DNA from: Chloroflexota bacterium
GTDB lineage: Bacteria > Chloroflexota > UBA6077 > JACCZL01
DNA length: 64,000 nt
Direction: 5' to 3'
Assembly: GCA_030447245.1 (NCBI GenBank)
Contig: JAUJPG010000001.1
Location: forward strand, 84,338-148,337
The notes beneath the pieces are model-generated. The model was given only the letters and a program-made list of their open reading frames with translations. It was not told the origin of the DNA and did no database searches. This document shows, piece after piece, positions 1 through 9,211 of the stretch. Within the stretch, counting starts at the first letter, position 1. Every line of letters starts with the position of its first letter. Position numbers and translations under genes: made by a program.

Positions 1-618
1 CTCGTCCTCGATGGTGCGGGCCACGCGGGCGACGGTCTCCCGACTCCACGGCGTGTCCGGACGGGCCAGCGTGCCGGCGTATCCTTTGATGATGGCGACC
101 GGGGTTTGCAACTCGTGGCTGACGATCGAGACGAAGGAGGACTGCATGGACTCCAGCCGGTCCTTCTCGGCGAGCGTCGCCGCGGCGAGTCGCGCCTGCT
201 CGATCGTCGTCGCGGCCTGGCGGGCGAACAAGTCGAGCAGCTCCAGATCCCCTGATTTGAAGGCTTCAGCCGCCGGTTCTCGGAAGACGTAGATCACGCC
301 GACGAGCGTGCCGCGATCCTCGTTGAGCGGGAGCGCCAGGAGCTGCTCCGGCGGCATCGCCGCCGATGCGTCCGGCGCGCTCGGCAGCCGGGTGACCGTG
401 CCGCCGACTCGACCGAGGCTGCCGAGGATAGCCTCGTCGAGGCGCGGATGGAGGGTCGCCAGCGTTGCCTCGTCCAGGCCGTAGACGGCGCGGAGCGTAA
501 GTCGACGGACCTCCTCGTCCCACAACGCGACAGCCCCCCCGCTGCCGCGCAGCATCTGGACGGCGCCCAACACGATCAGATTGAGCATCGACGTCAGGTT
601 GGTCGGGTCCGCCGCCAT
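1..618 (-). CDS. GAF-domain sensor histidine kinase (partial, runs off the left edge)
   Basis: Only the N-terminal 206 codons are visible. Residues about 10-135 look like a GAF sensor domain. A signalling helix follows (about 136-158), then a HisKA dimerisation domain with the motif SHELQTPVA, in which H168 is the expected phosphorylated histidine. The ATP-binding HATPase domain lies beyond position 1. No membrane segment is visible, so this part looks cytoplasmic. ATG at 618 is chosen because a stop lies a few codons upstream in the same frame. The gene starts 18 bases after the gpmI stop on the same strand, so the two may be co-transcribed. The signal and the partner regulator are unknown. 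Confidence 0.85.
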   Translation of the reverse strand, partial: MAADPTNLTSMLNLIVLGAVQMLRGSGGAVALWDEEVRRLTLRAVYGLDEATLATLHPRLDEAILGSLGRVGGTVTRLPSAPDASAAMPPEQLLALPLNEDRGTLVGVIYVFREPAAEAFKSGDLELLDLFARQAATTIEQARLAAATLAEKDRLESMQSSFVSIVSHELQTPVAIIKGYAGTLARPDTPWSRETVARVARTIEDE

Positions 619-635
619 CTCGAGGGCCTCGGCTC

Positions 636-2276
636 TCAGCCGTCAGCGCCGGTGGTCAACGCTCGAGGCGACGGGGTAGGTGCGCCGGGCGGTTCGATGA
701 GACTGGTCGCAGTCATCGCGACCGGAATTGGCAGACCGAGCAGGTCCAGGACCGTGGGTGCGACATCAGCGAGCCGGCCGATCGGCCGAAGAGCGGTCCC
801 TGGTGGCGTGCCGACGACGATCACAGGTACTGGGTTGGTCGTGTGGGCCGTTTTCGGCCCTCCGTGTTCGTCGACCATCTCCTCGGCATTGCCGTGGTCG
901 GCCGTGATGACGGCGAGGCCGCCAGTCGCGATCGTCGCCGTAACCACGCGGTCGACAGCTCGGTCAACCGCCTCGCAGGCCCAGACCGCCGACTCTAGCA
1001 CGCCCGTGTGGCCGACCATGTCCGGGTTGGCAAAGTTGACCGCGATCAGTGCATAGCCATCGGCAACGTGCTCGACCACTTTCTCAGCGACCTCGCGGGC
1101 GCTCATCTCGGGTTGGAGGTCGTAGGTTGCCACTCTGGGCGAAGGGATCAGGGCCCGGTCTTCGCCGGTGAAGGGAGCCTCGTGACCTCCGTTGAGGAAG
1201 TAGGTCACGTGGGCATACTTCTCGGTCTCCGCGACGTGGAGCTGGCGCAGGCCGGCCTCTGCAACGACGCGTGCCAGTGGCATCTCGACGAGTGTCGGCG
1301 GGAATGCAACGGCCGTCACCGGCAGCCCTTCCTCGTAGTCCGCGAAGGTGACAACGTGGAGGGGGTGTGGCCAGATTGGGCGCTCAAAACTGTCGAAGTT
1401 GGTCAGCACGAAGGCCCGGCTGAGCTGGCGGGCACGGTCAGCACGGAAGTTGAAGAAGATCACTGCGTCGTCGTCCCGGATCCGACCATCTGAAGGATCG
1501 CCAATGATGGTGGGCTCGACGAACTCGTCCCCGACGTTGCGATCGTACGCGGCGAGCACGGCCTCCGCCGCGGAGGCCGCGTGCTCGCCTTCGCCGAGGA
1601 CCAGCGCGCGGTAGGCGCGGGCGGTGCGATCCCATCGGTTGTCGCGATCCATCGCGTAATAACGGCCGATGACCGTTGCGACGTGCGCGCCGGGGTGCGT
1701 GGCCAATTCGACCTCCAGGCGCTCGATGGCGTCGAGCGCCTGGCGCGGTGGGACGTCGCGGCCGTCCAGGAAAAGATGGATCCGGATGTCGTCGACGCCA
1801 TGGCGGCGCGCCAGGTCCACTAGGGCCCGGCAGTGGCCAGCGTGGCTGTGGACGCCCCCATCGCTGTACAAGCCCATCAGGTGGAGACGGGCCGGCTGGT
1901 GTGGGTGGCGGGTCGTCGCGGCGCGGACGTGCTCGACTGCCCCCACGAGAGCCGGGTTTGCGAAGAAGGTACCGGTCTCGATCTCATGGTCGATTCTCGG
2001 CAGGTCTTGGAGGACGGTGTAGCCGGCGCCCATGTTGAGGTGGCCGACCTCAGAGTTGCCGATCTGTCCGTCAGGCAATCCAACAGCGAGTCCAGAAGCT
2101 TCGACGGTGCTGTGCGGCGCCGCCTCCCAGAGGCGATCCATCGTCGGTGTCGCGGCGACCGAGATGGCGTTGGTCGGTCCTGGCTCGGCGAGCCCCCAGC
2201 CATCCAGCACGATCAGGACGACTGCTGGCCCCGGGCGCCCCGTGTGCCGGGCTCCGCCAGCTTCTTGTTGACCCAT
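636..2276 (-). CDS. gpmI: 2,3-bisphosphoglycerate-independent phosphoglycerate mutase
   Basis: This cytoplasmic metalloenzyme interconverts 3- and 2-phosphoglycerate in glycolysis and gluconeogenesis. At 546 aa it is slightly longer than usual because of about 15 extra N-terminal residues. Visible family motifs are LIVLDGWG (metal ligand D25), GNSEVGHLNMGAG with the phosphoserine nucleophile S75, FLDGRDVPP, GRYYAMDRDNRWDR, FNFRADRARQL, and the second metal site ITADHGNAEEM near the C-terminus. All key residues seem present and the frame is intact. It is transcribed away from fdhE, with a 318-base gap between them. Confidence 0.97.
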   Translation of the reverse strand: MGQQEAGGARHTGRPGPAVVLIVLDGWGLAEPGPTNAISVAATPTMDRLWEAAPHSTVEASGLAVGLPDGQIGNSEVGHLNMGAGYTVLQDLPRIDHEIETGTFFANPALVGAVEHVRAATTRHPHQPARLHLMGLYSDGGVHSHAGHCRALVDLARRHGVDDIRIHLFLDGRDVPPRQALDAIERLEVELATHPGAHVATVIGRYYAMDRDNRWDRTARAYRALVLGEGEHAASAAEAVLAAYDRNVGDEFVEPTIIGDPSDGRIRDDDAVIFFNFRADRARQLSRAFVLTNFDSFERPIWPHPLHVVTFADYEEGLPVTAVAFPPTLVEMPLARVVAEAGLRQLHVAETEKYAHVTYFLNGGHEAPFTGEDRALIPSPRVATYDLQPEMSAREVAEKVVEHVADGYALIAVNFANPDMVGHTGVLESAVWACEAVDRAVDRVVTATIATGGLAVITADHGNAEEMVDEHGGPKTAHTTNPVPVIVVGTPPGTALRPIGRLADVAPTVLDLLGLPIPVAMTATSLIEPPGAPTPSPRALTTGADG

Positions 2277-2594
2277 CCCGACCTCCGAGCCTGTCGACTC
2301 GATTGTAGCGCGTCCGCGCTGGCCTCTCGGCGGTGCTGGCCAGCAGGTGCGCGGTGGTGTGTAGTAGGGGCGACGAAGCCGGAGATGCCGCCCTCAGTCA
2401 GTGCCGCGTGGACGATCTCAGCCTGCGCCAGCCCGCGAGCGCTGGTAGCAGACGTGCCTTGGGGCTGTTCTCGATCATCACCGCGGGCGGGCCACTGCAA
2501 GGGCGTGTGTCGCTTCCGCGAGTACCTCCGCGCCATTCCGGGAGAGCATGCGAATGCGCTGGTACAATGCGGCCGTCAGGAAGAGAAGACTGCC
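2277..2594. other. Divergent intergenic region gpmI / fdhE
   Basis: This gap separates the divergent starts of gpmI (minus) and fdhE (plus), so it should hold both promoters. The only clear element is a purine-rich ribosome binding site (aggaagagaag) just before the fdhE ATG. Short ORFs crossing the gap have no recognisable product. Confidence 0.5.
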
Positions 2595-3494
2595 ATGGAA
2601 CACGCGCTGCTTGAACGTCGGGTCCAAACGCTCGTCAAGCTGAATCCGGCCCTCGCCGAGGCAGCCACCCTTCAGAAAACTATCATCACGGTTCTCTATG
2701 CCGCGACGGCCCCGATCCGGCCAATCGTGCTGCCACTCCGGCGCGCTCGCGAGAAGCTGAGCGGCGGGGTGCCGCTGCTGCACGGCGAGAGCGTGTTCCT
2801 GGACGATGGCTTCATCCGGGACGTTTTCGGCCGTCTGGTGAATGTACTGCGATCCCGCGCGGATACGGCCGAAAAGGCGGGCCAGCTGGCCGAGGCCGCC
2901 TATGAGCACCGTCTGCACGTCGAGCACGCGGTGGCCGAGGCGTTCGTCAACCATCCGGAGCACCTAGATCAGGTGGCGATCGAGGCGGGGGTGAGCCCCG
3001 AGCTGCTCCAGATGCTGGCGCAGCTCAGCGCACGGCCGATTCTGAAGGCGTACGCCGAGCACGTCGCACCCGCGCTGCAAGCCGGTCGGGATGACTGGGA
3101 CCGCGGATACTGCCCGATGTGCGGTGCCTGGCCGGGGCTCGCCGAGCTGCGTGGCGCGGAGCAGCTCCGTCATCTGCGCTGCCTGCGCTGTGGCGCAGAC
3201 TGGACGATCACGCGCCTGCGCTGCCCGTTCTGCGGCAACGACCACCACGACGCACTCGGCTATCTCCAAGCGGAAGGCGAAAGGCGGTTCCGTGTCGACG
3301 TCTGCCGTGGCTGCGGCGGCTATCTCAAGGCGGGTAGCTCGTTCGACGCGGCCCCGACCGAGTTGTTGGCACTGGACGACCTGGCATCAGTGCACCTGGA
3401 CATCGCGGCGCTCGAGCGCGGACAGCAACGGCCACCCGAACCGGGCTTTCGGCTCGAGCTGGTCGACGGCGAGGACGACCTCGATGACGACTGA
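2595..3494 (+). CDS. fdhE: Formate dehydrogenase accessory protein FdhE
   Basis: A 299-residue rubredoxin-like accessory protein needed for formate dehydrogenase assembly or maturation. The N-terminal half is helical. The C-terminal half carries four CxxC pairs in order (CPMC, CLRC, CPFC, CRGC, roughly residues 170-245), the iron-binding hallmark of FdhE. ATG at 2595 has a good purine-rich site upstream. The 3' end overlaps the fdhD start by 11 bases, so the two are translationally coupled. No formate dehydrogenase structural gene is in the window. Confidence 0.93.
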   Translation: MEHALLERRVQTLVKLNPALAEAATLQKTIITVLYAATAPIRPIVLPLRRAREKLSGGVPLLHGESVFLDDGFIRDVFGRLVNVLRSRADTAEKAGQLAEAAYEHRLHVEHAVAEAFVNHPEHLDQVAIEAGVSPELLQMLAQLSARPILKAYAEHVAPALQAGRDDWDRGYCPMCGAWPGLAELRGAEQLRHLRCLRCGADWTITRLRCPFCGNDHHDALGYLQAEGERRFRVDVCRGCGGYLKAGSSFDAAPTELLALDDLASVHLDIAALERGQQRPPEPGFRLELVDGEDDLDDD

Positions 3495-4374
3495 CGCGCG
3501 GGCGCCGAACCAGGCGGATGAGGGGAGGCCAGCGGTACGCGCCGATGATCGTGAGGCTCTGGAGCTTGTCACGCCGAGTCCGGTGATCGCGCGTCGCTAC
3601 GTACGATTTCGCGAGGGAATCGGTTCCTCCGTCGAGGATGCCGTCATCTCGGAGATCCGCCTCTCGATCGTTGTCAACGGCGAGGAGCTGGTCCAATTGA
3701 TGTGCTCGCCCTATCAACTCAATGCGTTGGTGGTGGGCTTCCTCTACCTGGAAGGCCTGATCGAAGGGCCCGGCGACGTCGACCTCATGCGGGTCTGCCT
3801 CGAGGACCGCATCGCTGAGGTGACGCTCAACCGTCGCCTGACGACGGTGCCGAAGCGGAAGATCATCACCTCGGGCTGTACTGGCGGGCTAAGCTTCGGT
3901 GCCTACCTGGCCGATCTCGACCGCTTTCGGGTGCACGAGAACGACGTTCGGGTTCTCCCGGCCCGAGTGTACGGCCTGCTCCGCGAGCTGTACGACCGTG
4001 CGCACCTGTATCGCCAGTCTGGAGGGGTCCACACGACGCTGCTGGCTGACCCCGACGGCGAAGTGCTGGCGGTGGCCGAAGACATCGGCCGTCACAACAC
4101 CCTGGACAAGATCCAGGGCGCGTGCCTGCTGACGGATGCACCAACGCGGGGCCGGATGCTCGTCGCCTCGGGCCGGATCTCCTCGGAGATGTTGCTCAAG
4201 GCAGCGATCATGGGCGTACCCATCGTCGGCTCGAGGACGTCTCCCACCCAGCTCGCGGTCACGCTCGCCGAGCGCCTGAACATCACGGTCGTCGGCTACA
4301 TCCGGTCGGCAAGCATGAACGTCTACACGCACCCACGGCGCGTAGTCGGCGCTCCGACGCAGGGCACCGAGTGA
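3484..4374 (+). CDS. fdhD: Sulfurtransferase FdhD for formate dehydrogenase
   Basis: FdhD delivers sulfur from a cysteine desulfurase to the molybdenum cofactor of formate dehydrogenase. The 296-residue product shows the family landmarks: an N-terminal strand with DAVISEIRLSIVVNGEEL, the catalytic loop ITSGCTGG (C132), the histidine-rich AEDIGRHNTLDKIQG and the ASGRISSEMLLKA segment. The catalytic loop holds one cysteine where E. coli FdhD has CxxC. I believe this variant occurs in other bacteria, but that is from memory. ATG at 3484 lies inside the end of fdhE, and the stop overlaps the holA GTG. Confidence 0.93.
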   Translation: MTTDARAPNQADEGRPAVRADDREALELVTPSPVIARRYVRFREGIGSSVEDAVISEIRLSIVVNGEELVQLMCSPYQLNALVVGFLYLEGLIEGPGDVDLMRVCLEDRIAEVTLNRRLTTVPKRKIITSGCTGGLSFGAYLADLDRFRVHENDVRVLPARVYGLLRELYDRAHLYRQSGGVHTTLLADPDGEVLAVAEDIGRHNTLDKIQGACLLTDAPTRGRMLVASGRISSEMLLKAAIMGVPIVGSRTSPTQLAVTLAERLNITVVGYIRSASMNVYTHPRRVVGAPTQGTE

Positions 4375-5396
4375 AGCCGGGGCTGATCTACCTCCTGTAC
4401 GGCTCGGATCGCTTCACCAGGGACGAACAAGTTCGCAGTCTGAAGCGGCGAATGCGGGAAGGACCAGCGGGCGAGTTCAACCTGACCGAGCTCGCGGGCA
4501 AAGAGCTCGGACTGAACGAGGTGCGGGCCGCTGCTGATGCCCTGCCGTTTCTGGCGGACCGTCGTATGGTGGTCGTTGACGGGCTGCTCGGCCGCCTGGC
4601 TGGTACGGCGAAGCCGTCGGAGGGTCGCGGCAAGTCGGCCACGCCAGCGCAGCCGACTCCTGACGACCGCGCACTGGAGGAGCTGCTCTCCTACCTCGGC
4701 AAGGTGCCTCCGAGGACGGCGCTCGTATTGGTGGAAGATCAGCTCGATCCCAGGATCGTCGCCGGCCGCATCCCCGACGATCGCGCTCATGTGCGAGCCT
4801 ACGAGCGCCCCCGCCCGAACGAGCTGGCGCGCTGGATCGATCGACGGGTGAAGCACCACGGCGGTACGATGGACGCGGCCGCCGCTCGCCAGCTAGCACG
4901 ACTGGCACCTGAGGACCTGGCCCTGCTCGACAACGAGATCCGTAAGCTCGTGACCTACGTGGGCGGCCGCGCGGTCACGCTCGCGGACGTCGAGCTATTG
5001 TCGACCACACCAGACGTGACCATCTTCGGGCTGCTCGACGGATTGGCGAATGGGGACCGCGGCAGCGCGCTGACGCAATTGCGATTTCTGTTCACGCGCA
5101 GCGAACGCCCGGAAGCTATCGTGCCTCAGATCGCCGCGGCGCTGCGGCGCCTGGTTCACGCTCGTGAGCTGCTGGACCAGGGCTCGCGCGGGCCTGACCT
5201 TCAGCGGCGACTGGGCGTCCACCCGTTCGTGGCCGAGAAGACCGAGCAGCAGGCGCGGGGCTACCGCATCGACCAGCTCGAGTCTGCGCTCCGGTTGCTG
5301 CTCCACACCGACCGCGCGATCAAGACCGGCGAGGCCGAGCCGGAACTGGCGCTGGAGCTGTTCATCGCCGACCTGCCTCGCGGATCGGTGGCCTAA
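4371..5396 (+). CDS. holA: DNA polymerase III subunit delta
   Basis: The delta subunit opens the sliding clamp within the clamp loader. The 341-residue product starts LIYLLYGSDRFTRDEQ, the degenerate P-loop region typical of HolA. The C-terminal clamp-loader collar has a segment like LLDGLANGDRGSALTQLRFLF and a helical end DRAIKTGEAEPELALELFIADL. The GTG at 4371 is chosen because it overlaps the fdhD stop (GTGA), giving coupling, and because homology begins at once. Its neighbour holB lies 15 kb away on the other strand. Confidence 0.92.
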   Translation: MKPGLIYLLYGSDRFTRDEQVRSLKRRMREGPAGEFNLTELAGKELGLNEVRAAADALPFLADRRMVVVDGLLGRLAGTAKPSEGRGKSATPAQPTPDDRALEELLSYLGKVPPRTALVLVEDQLDPRIVAGRIPDDRAHVRAYERPRPNELARWIDRRVKHHGGTMDAAAARQLARLAPEDLALLDNEIRKLVTYVGGRAVTLADVELLSTTPDVTIFGLLDGLANGDRGSALTQLRFLFTRSERPEAIVPQIAAALRRLVHARELLDQGSRGPDLQRRLGVHPFVAEKTEQQARGYRIDQLESALRLLLHTDRAIKTGEAEPELALELFIADLPRGSVA

Positions 5397-5625
5397 GACT
5401 GACGCAGGGAACGCTTGTGACAGACGAGCCCCAACGAACCCACGGGAGGCCGTGCACCATACTCGTCCACATGTGCTCGCAGCTGTGCTGAATGACGCAG
5501 AGCCGCGGATGCGGTCTCAAGTCGGACGCGTATGGACCCCCGCTGCTGATGGAGCGCACCGTCGCCTCAGAGGCGCTGACCACTCCGACTTTTCTCACAT
5601 GCGCGCTCGTACGCGTGCGGTCACT

Positions 5626-5898
5626 ATGATCCACAAGGGCGCCGCGAACCAGTCTGCTACTGAAACGTGGCTGTTGCCACTCGTCGTCATCAGCCAAATT
5701 CTGTTGTACGCTGCGATCAACGGCTACGCCGAGGGCGACGGCTTCCAGTCACGCTACCGCTACCCAGTCCAGCCGCTGATCACGCTCGTGATGGGCGGCG
5801 GGGTGGTCTGGCTGTTCGGAGTGGGCGCCAGGCTAGTTCAACGGCGGCTGCCGATCCCAGCCAAGCTGGGCCTCGCACCAGCGCGCGGCTCGGACTAG
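5626..5898 (+). pseudogene. Possible C-terminal remnant of a polytopic membrane protein
   Basis: A 90-residue open frame from ATG 5626 has two hydrophobic stretches: one around WLLPLVVISQILLYAAI and one around PVQPLITLVMGGGVVWLF, with a GFQSRYRYPVQP loop between them. That loop resembles the end of ArnT/PMT-like membrane glycosyltransferases. No N-terminal partner lies upstream, where holA ends, so this looks like a leftover end piece. Its last 66 bases overlap the amidase gene on the other strand. Function cannot be assigned. Confidence 0.35.
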
Positions 5899-7184
5899 GG
5901 AACGCTCGTGCCAGCGGGCGGCAACGAGCTGGGTGGAGAAGGGAAGGCCAGCCTCGCCGAGTCCGCTGGGCAGGCTGATGGCTGGTAGCCCGAGCAACGA
6001 CCAGGGCACCTGGAACGATGGGTCGCCGGTGGTGTCGGGCGGCGGGGCCAGGTTGGACGCGGTCGGCAGAAGGAGGGCATCCAGGCCGCGGAACAGCCCG
6101 TCCACCTGCTCCCGCAGCCGGCGGCGGAGACGCTGGGCATGGAGGTAGGCCGCCGCGGGGATCAACTGCCCGACCATGGCTTCGGCTCGAATCCTGGGGC
6201 TGTACGCGTCGGCGTTGTCGGCGATCCAGCCGGCGTGGACGCCGGCGGCCTCGGCCTGCATGGTTACGCGGTGGACTGCCAGGAACAGGTCCACCCGGGC
6301 GGGTAGCCGCAGCTCGCGGATGCGCGCGCGGCGTCCGCGAAGCGGCGGGCGACCCGCTCGGTGTGGCCGCGGACCTCCCGGATCGGCGCGTTCGAGAAAT
6401 TCCGGCAGCAGCCCGAGACGAGGCGGCCGACCGCGGGTCGCGTCGCCGAGAAAGTTCGGCACGGCGCGGCGAGCGGAGTGCGGGTCATTCCTATCGTGGC
6501 CGGCGAGGACTTGAAGGACGAGGGCGGCGTCGTCGACACCGCGGACGATCGCCCCGACGTGGTCCAGGCTCCAGGCCAGCGGCAGTACGTCTCGACGGCT
6601 GACCCGCCCGTACGTTGGCTTCAGCCCGATCACGCCGCAGTAGCCAGCTGGACGGAGGATCGAACCGGCGGTCTGACTGCCGATCGCGACGACGGGGACC
6701 ATCCGCGTCGCGACCGCCGCGGCCGAGCCGCTGCTCGACCGCCGGGCGTCCGATCCGACCGCCAGGGGTTTCGAGTTGGCGGCGGATCGCCATAAGCGAA
6801 TTGAGTTGTGACCGTCTTGCCCAGGATGATTGCGCCAGCCCCGCGCAACCGGCGGATGCTCTCAGCGTCGCGGTCGGGTACGAACTCCGCCATGGGCCTG
6901 AAGCCGGCGGTCGTCTTCAAGCCCGCGGTGTAGTAGATATCCTTCACGCCGATCGGCACGCCGTGGAGCGGACCGAGGCGCGCCCCGCGCGCGGCAGCAG
7001 CCTGCTCGGCGGCGGCGGCGGCGGCTAACGCACCCTGCGCGTCGACCGTGACCCAGGCGCGGAGCTCTGGATCGAGCCGCTCAATGCGCCCTAGCAGCGC
7101 TCGGACGAGCTCGACGGGTGAAAGCTTCTTGTTGCGGATCTGGTCGGCGGCAGCGGTCGCGGTCAACTCGTGCAGCTCGCTCAT
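5833..7184 (-). pseudogene. Amidase-signature family hydrolase, frameshifted
   Basis: The gene encodes an amidase-signature enzyme of about 450 residues in broken frames. The first segment (7184 to about 6740) holds GVPIGVKDIYY with the catalytic lysine and ends in TPGG. The next segment resumes SSSGSAAA and GSQTAGSI with the cis-serine and nucleophilic serine. One base appears to be missing at about 6738-6740 (GGTCG where GGTTCG is expected). Two compensating shifts near 6376 and 6330 bracket the segment EVRGHTERVARRFADA. All catalytic residues survive, so the gene may be intact in the organism. GGAGG precedes ATG 7184, and a 58-aa ORF ends 12 bases upstream. Substrate unknown. Confidence 0.85.
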
Positions 7185-7196
7185 GACAGTCCTCCG

Positions 7197-7373
7197 CTAC
7201 GGTTCGACCTCGGTCGGTTCGAGGCGCGCCTGACCAATAAGGTGAATCGCGTTGGCCGTGGTCTCCAGGACCGGCCGAAGCTCGGGCAGCCGCTGCTCGC
7301 CCCACGCCTCGAGGGCATCGCGGACCAGGTGTTCGGTGATCTCCCCGCGCGACAGGTTCGGGTCAAAGCGCAT
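7197..7373 (-). CDS. Small GatC/AtzG-like amidase partner (putative)
   Basis: A 58-residue ORF starts at ATG 7373 behind a GGAGG site and stops 12 bases before the amidase start on the same strand. It reads as two helices (EITEHLVRDALEAWGEQ and LRPVLETTANAIHLI) followed by an extended ARLEPTEVEP tail. This layout resembles small amidase partners such as GatC and AtzG (DUF4089), which wrap around the amidase. The similarity is by layout and position only; I see no diagnostic residue. It is too short for most gene callers. Confidence 0.6.
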   Translation of the reverse strand: MRFDPNLSRGEITEHLVRDALEAWGEQRLPELRPVLETTANAIHLIGQARLEPTEVEP

Positions 7374-7385
7374 ACCGTCAGCCTC

Positions 7386-7795
7386 CTATGTTCTCCACGG
7401 AGGAGGATAGTCGAACCACGGACGACATCGAGGCTGCCCCTGGTCCTTGGTCCACGCTTGGAGAACCAGCTTCGCGAGGTCGATGCTGAGGTTGACGGCG
7501 GCAAGCATGCGGTTGATGCCGGCGGCGGCGCGCTGGTTCTGGACTCGGTTGGCGCTCCACTGGCTGTTGATCGATCTCTCAGGCGCCGTGTCGTTAGACG
7601 TCGGGCCGCGCGATCACGATGTGCGGGGAGCTGGTCGCGAGCTTGCTGGTCTCCACCATCGTGCCGTCGGCTTGGTGGCGCTGAAACGCTGCTCGTCGAG
7701 GTTGAACGGGTTGGCCAACGGACGTCCATCACGACATTACCGTGCTCTTCCCATTCCTCCGCGAGAACGGATGAGCCGTTCGTGCCTCGTGGCAT
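7386..7795 (-). pseudogene. Unidentified small gene upstream of the amidase, frame-disrupted
   Basis: A GGAGGG site sits 10 bases before ATG 7795. From there protein-like sequence continues across three frames: MPRGTNGSSVLAEEWEEHG, then NPFNLDEQRFSATKP, then GTMVETSKLATSSPHIVIA, then INSQWSANRVQNQRAAAG and RMLAAVNLSIDLAKLVLQAW, ending at a stop at 7386. Joined, these give about 135 residues, and the next gene starts 12 bases later behind GGAGG. This suggests a real co-transcribed gene damaged by indels or sequencing errors. I recognise no family. Confidence 0.35.
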
Positions 7796-7991
7796 GCTTG
7801 GATGTCCCTCCGAGATAATTTTTCCTGCTTTGCTGCGCCTCAGGCGTGAATCACCCAGCTTGGCCCGGCGCCGGGAACCCATCACCACACGTCGTGTGCA
7901 GCGGGCACCCCGCGGGGGCTACGCTTGCAGCGAACAGCTGGGTGGCGCGCGGGCTAGGCCGGCGGTACCCAATCCGCTTGCCGGAGGGATC

Positions 7992-9200
7992 GTGCGCATC
8001 CGCTCGGTGGCACTGGGGATCGATCCGGCCTGGCTGGGTGGCGCGAACGCGGTTTCGCGCGCCGGCCGCTTCCTGAGAGCGGCGAGCGCGCGGTTCGAGG
8101 CCGCGGGATTCGAGGTTCAGACGACACGCCTGGTGCTGTCGCCGTACCCCGAGCTGCCAGGCATTGGGGATCCAGGTGCCGCGGTCGCGCTGGCACGTGA
8201 GCTCGAGGCGGCGAGTCAGAGCGAAGAGATCGGCTACGTCTCGCTCGGTCCGATCCGCTGGCGGCGCCTCGGGGACCGCGCGGCCGCGTTCGCCGCGGCC
8301 CTGCCCGAGTTGATCGCGGAGACTGAAATCGTCTCGGCGACCGTCGAGACGGCCGCCGCGGGGGAGCTCGCCGGTCCCGCCGCCGAGGCCGCCGGCTGGG
8401 TGATTGCGCGGTTGGCGCGTGAGACTCCGAATGGCTTCGGCAACTTCCGCTTCTCCGCGATCGCGGAGTGCCCGTCGAACATCCCGTTCTTTCCGTCGGC
8501 CTACCACGACGGAGGCCCGCCGCGCTTCTCGCTCGGGATCGAGGCGGCTGACCTGGCACGCGGCGTCTTTGCCCGAGAAGGCAGCTTCCCCGAGCTGGAA
8601 CGGCGACTGGCGGCCGAGTTGGGCGACGTCGTCCGGAGGCTCGAGGCCGTTGCCGATGAGTTGGGGACGGAGTTTGGCGTTGGCTACGCCGGCGCCGATC
8701 TGACGCCGGCGCCGTTTCCCTCGGACGAGATCAGCGCGGGCGGGATGCTCGAAGACCTCGGCGTGGACGCGGTCGGCGCGGCCGGCACGCTCACGGCGGC
8801 GGCGCGCTTTACGCGGATGCTCAAGACGATGCCGCTGATTACGGCCGGCTTCTCGGGCCTGATGCTGCCGGTCCTAGAAGACTCGGTGCTCGCGACGCGC
8901 GCGTCGGAAGGCTTGCTGTCCTGGCCGGAGCTATTGCTGTACTCGGCGGTGTGTGGGACTGGCTTGGACACCGTCCCACTGCCAGGGGACGCTGATGAGG
9001 TAGAGCTGGCTGGGATCGTGCTGGACGTGGCGTCGCTCGCGGTTGTGCTCGGCAAGCCGCTGACCTGTCGTCTGCTGCCGGTGCCGGGCAAGCGGGCCGG
9101 CGAGATGACCGACTACAATTTCCCGTACTTCGCGAACGCCCGTGTCTTGCCCTTGAAGGGCCGCGGGAGCTCGCGCCTGTTCGCGCGCCTGCGGGCGTAG
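7992..9200 (+). CDS. DUF711 (UPF0210) family protein
   Basis: The 402-residue product begins VRIRSVALGIDPAWL and contains NGFGNFRFSAIAECPSNIPFFPSAYHDG, which places it in the DUF711/UPF0210 family, a pyruvate-formate-lyase-like fold of unknown reaction. GTG 7992 is chosen because a GGAGGG site precedes it and family homology starts there; the open frame runs further upstream but without protein-like content. Length is somewhat below the usual 440-450 residues. The next gene starts 11 bases after the stop, suggesting co-transcription. Confidence 0.85.
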   Translation: MRIRSVALGIDPAWLGGANAVSRAGRFLRAASARFEAAGFEVQTTRLVLSPYPELPGIGDPGAAVALARELEAASQSEEIGYVSLGPIRWRRLGDRAAAFAAALPELIAETEIVSATVETAAAGELAGPAAEAAGWVIARLARETPNGFGNFRFSAIAECPSNIPFFPSAYHDGGPPRFSLGIEAADLARGVFAREGSFPELERRLAAELGDVVRRLEAVADELGTEFGVGYAGADLTPAPFPSDEISAGGMLEDLGVDAVGAAGTLTAAARFTRMLKTMPLITAGFSGLMLPVLEDSVLATRASEGLLSWPELLLYSAVCGTGLDTVPLPGDADEVELAGIVLDVASLAVVLGKPLTCRLLPVPGKRAGEMTDYNFPYFANARVLPLKGRGSSRLFARLRA

Positions 9201-9211
9201 GCTCGAACCCG

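Noticed and set aside
448-1056. Plus-strand ORF of 202 aa opposite gpmI and the kinase start
   Set aside because: It is a shadow of gpmI and the GAF kinase, both of which have strong motif support.
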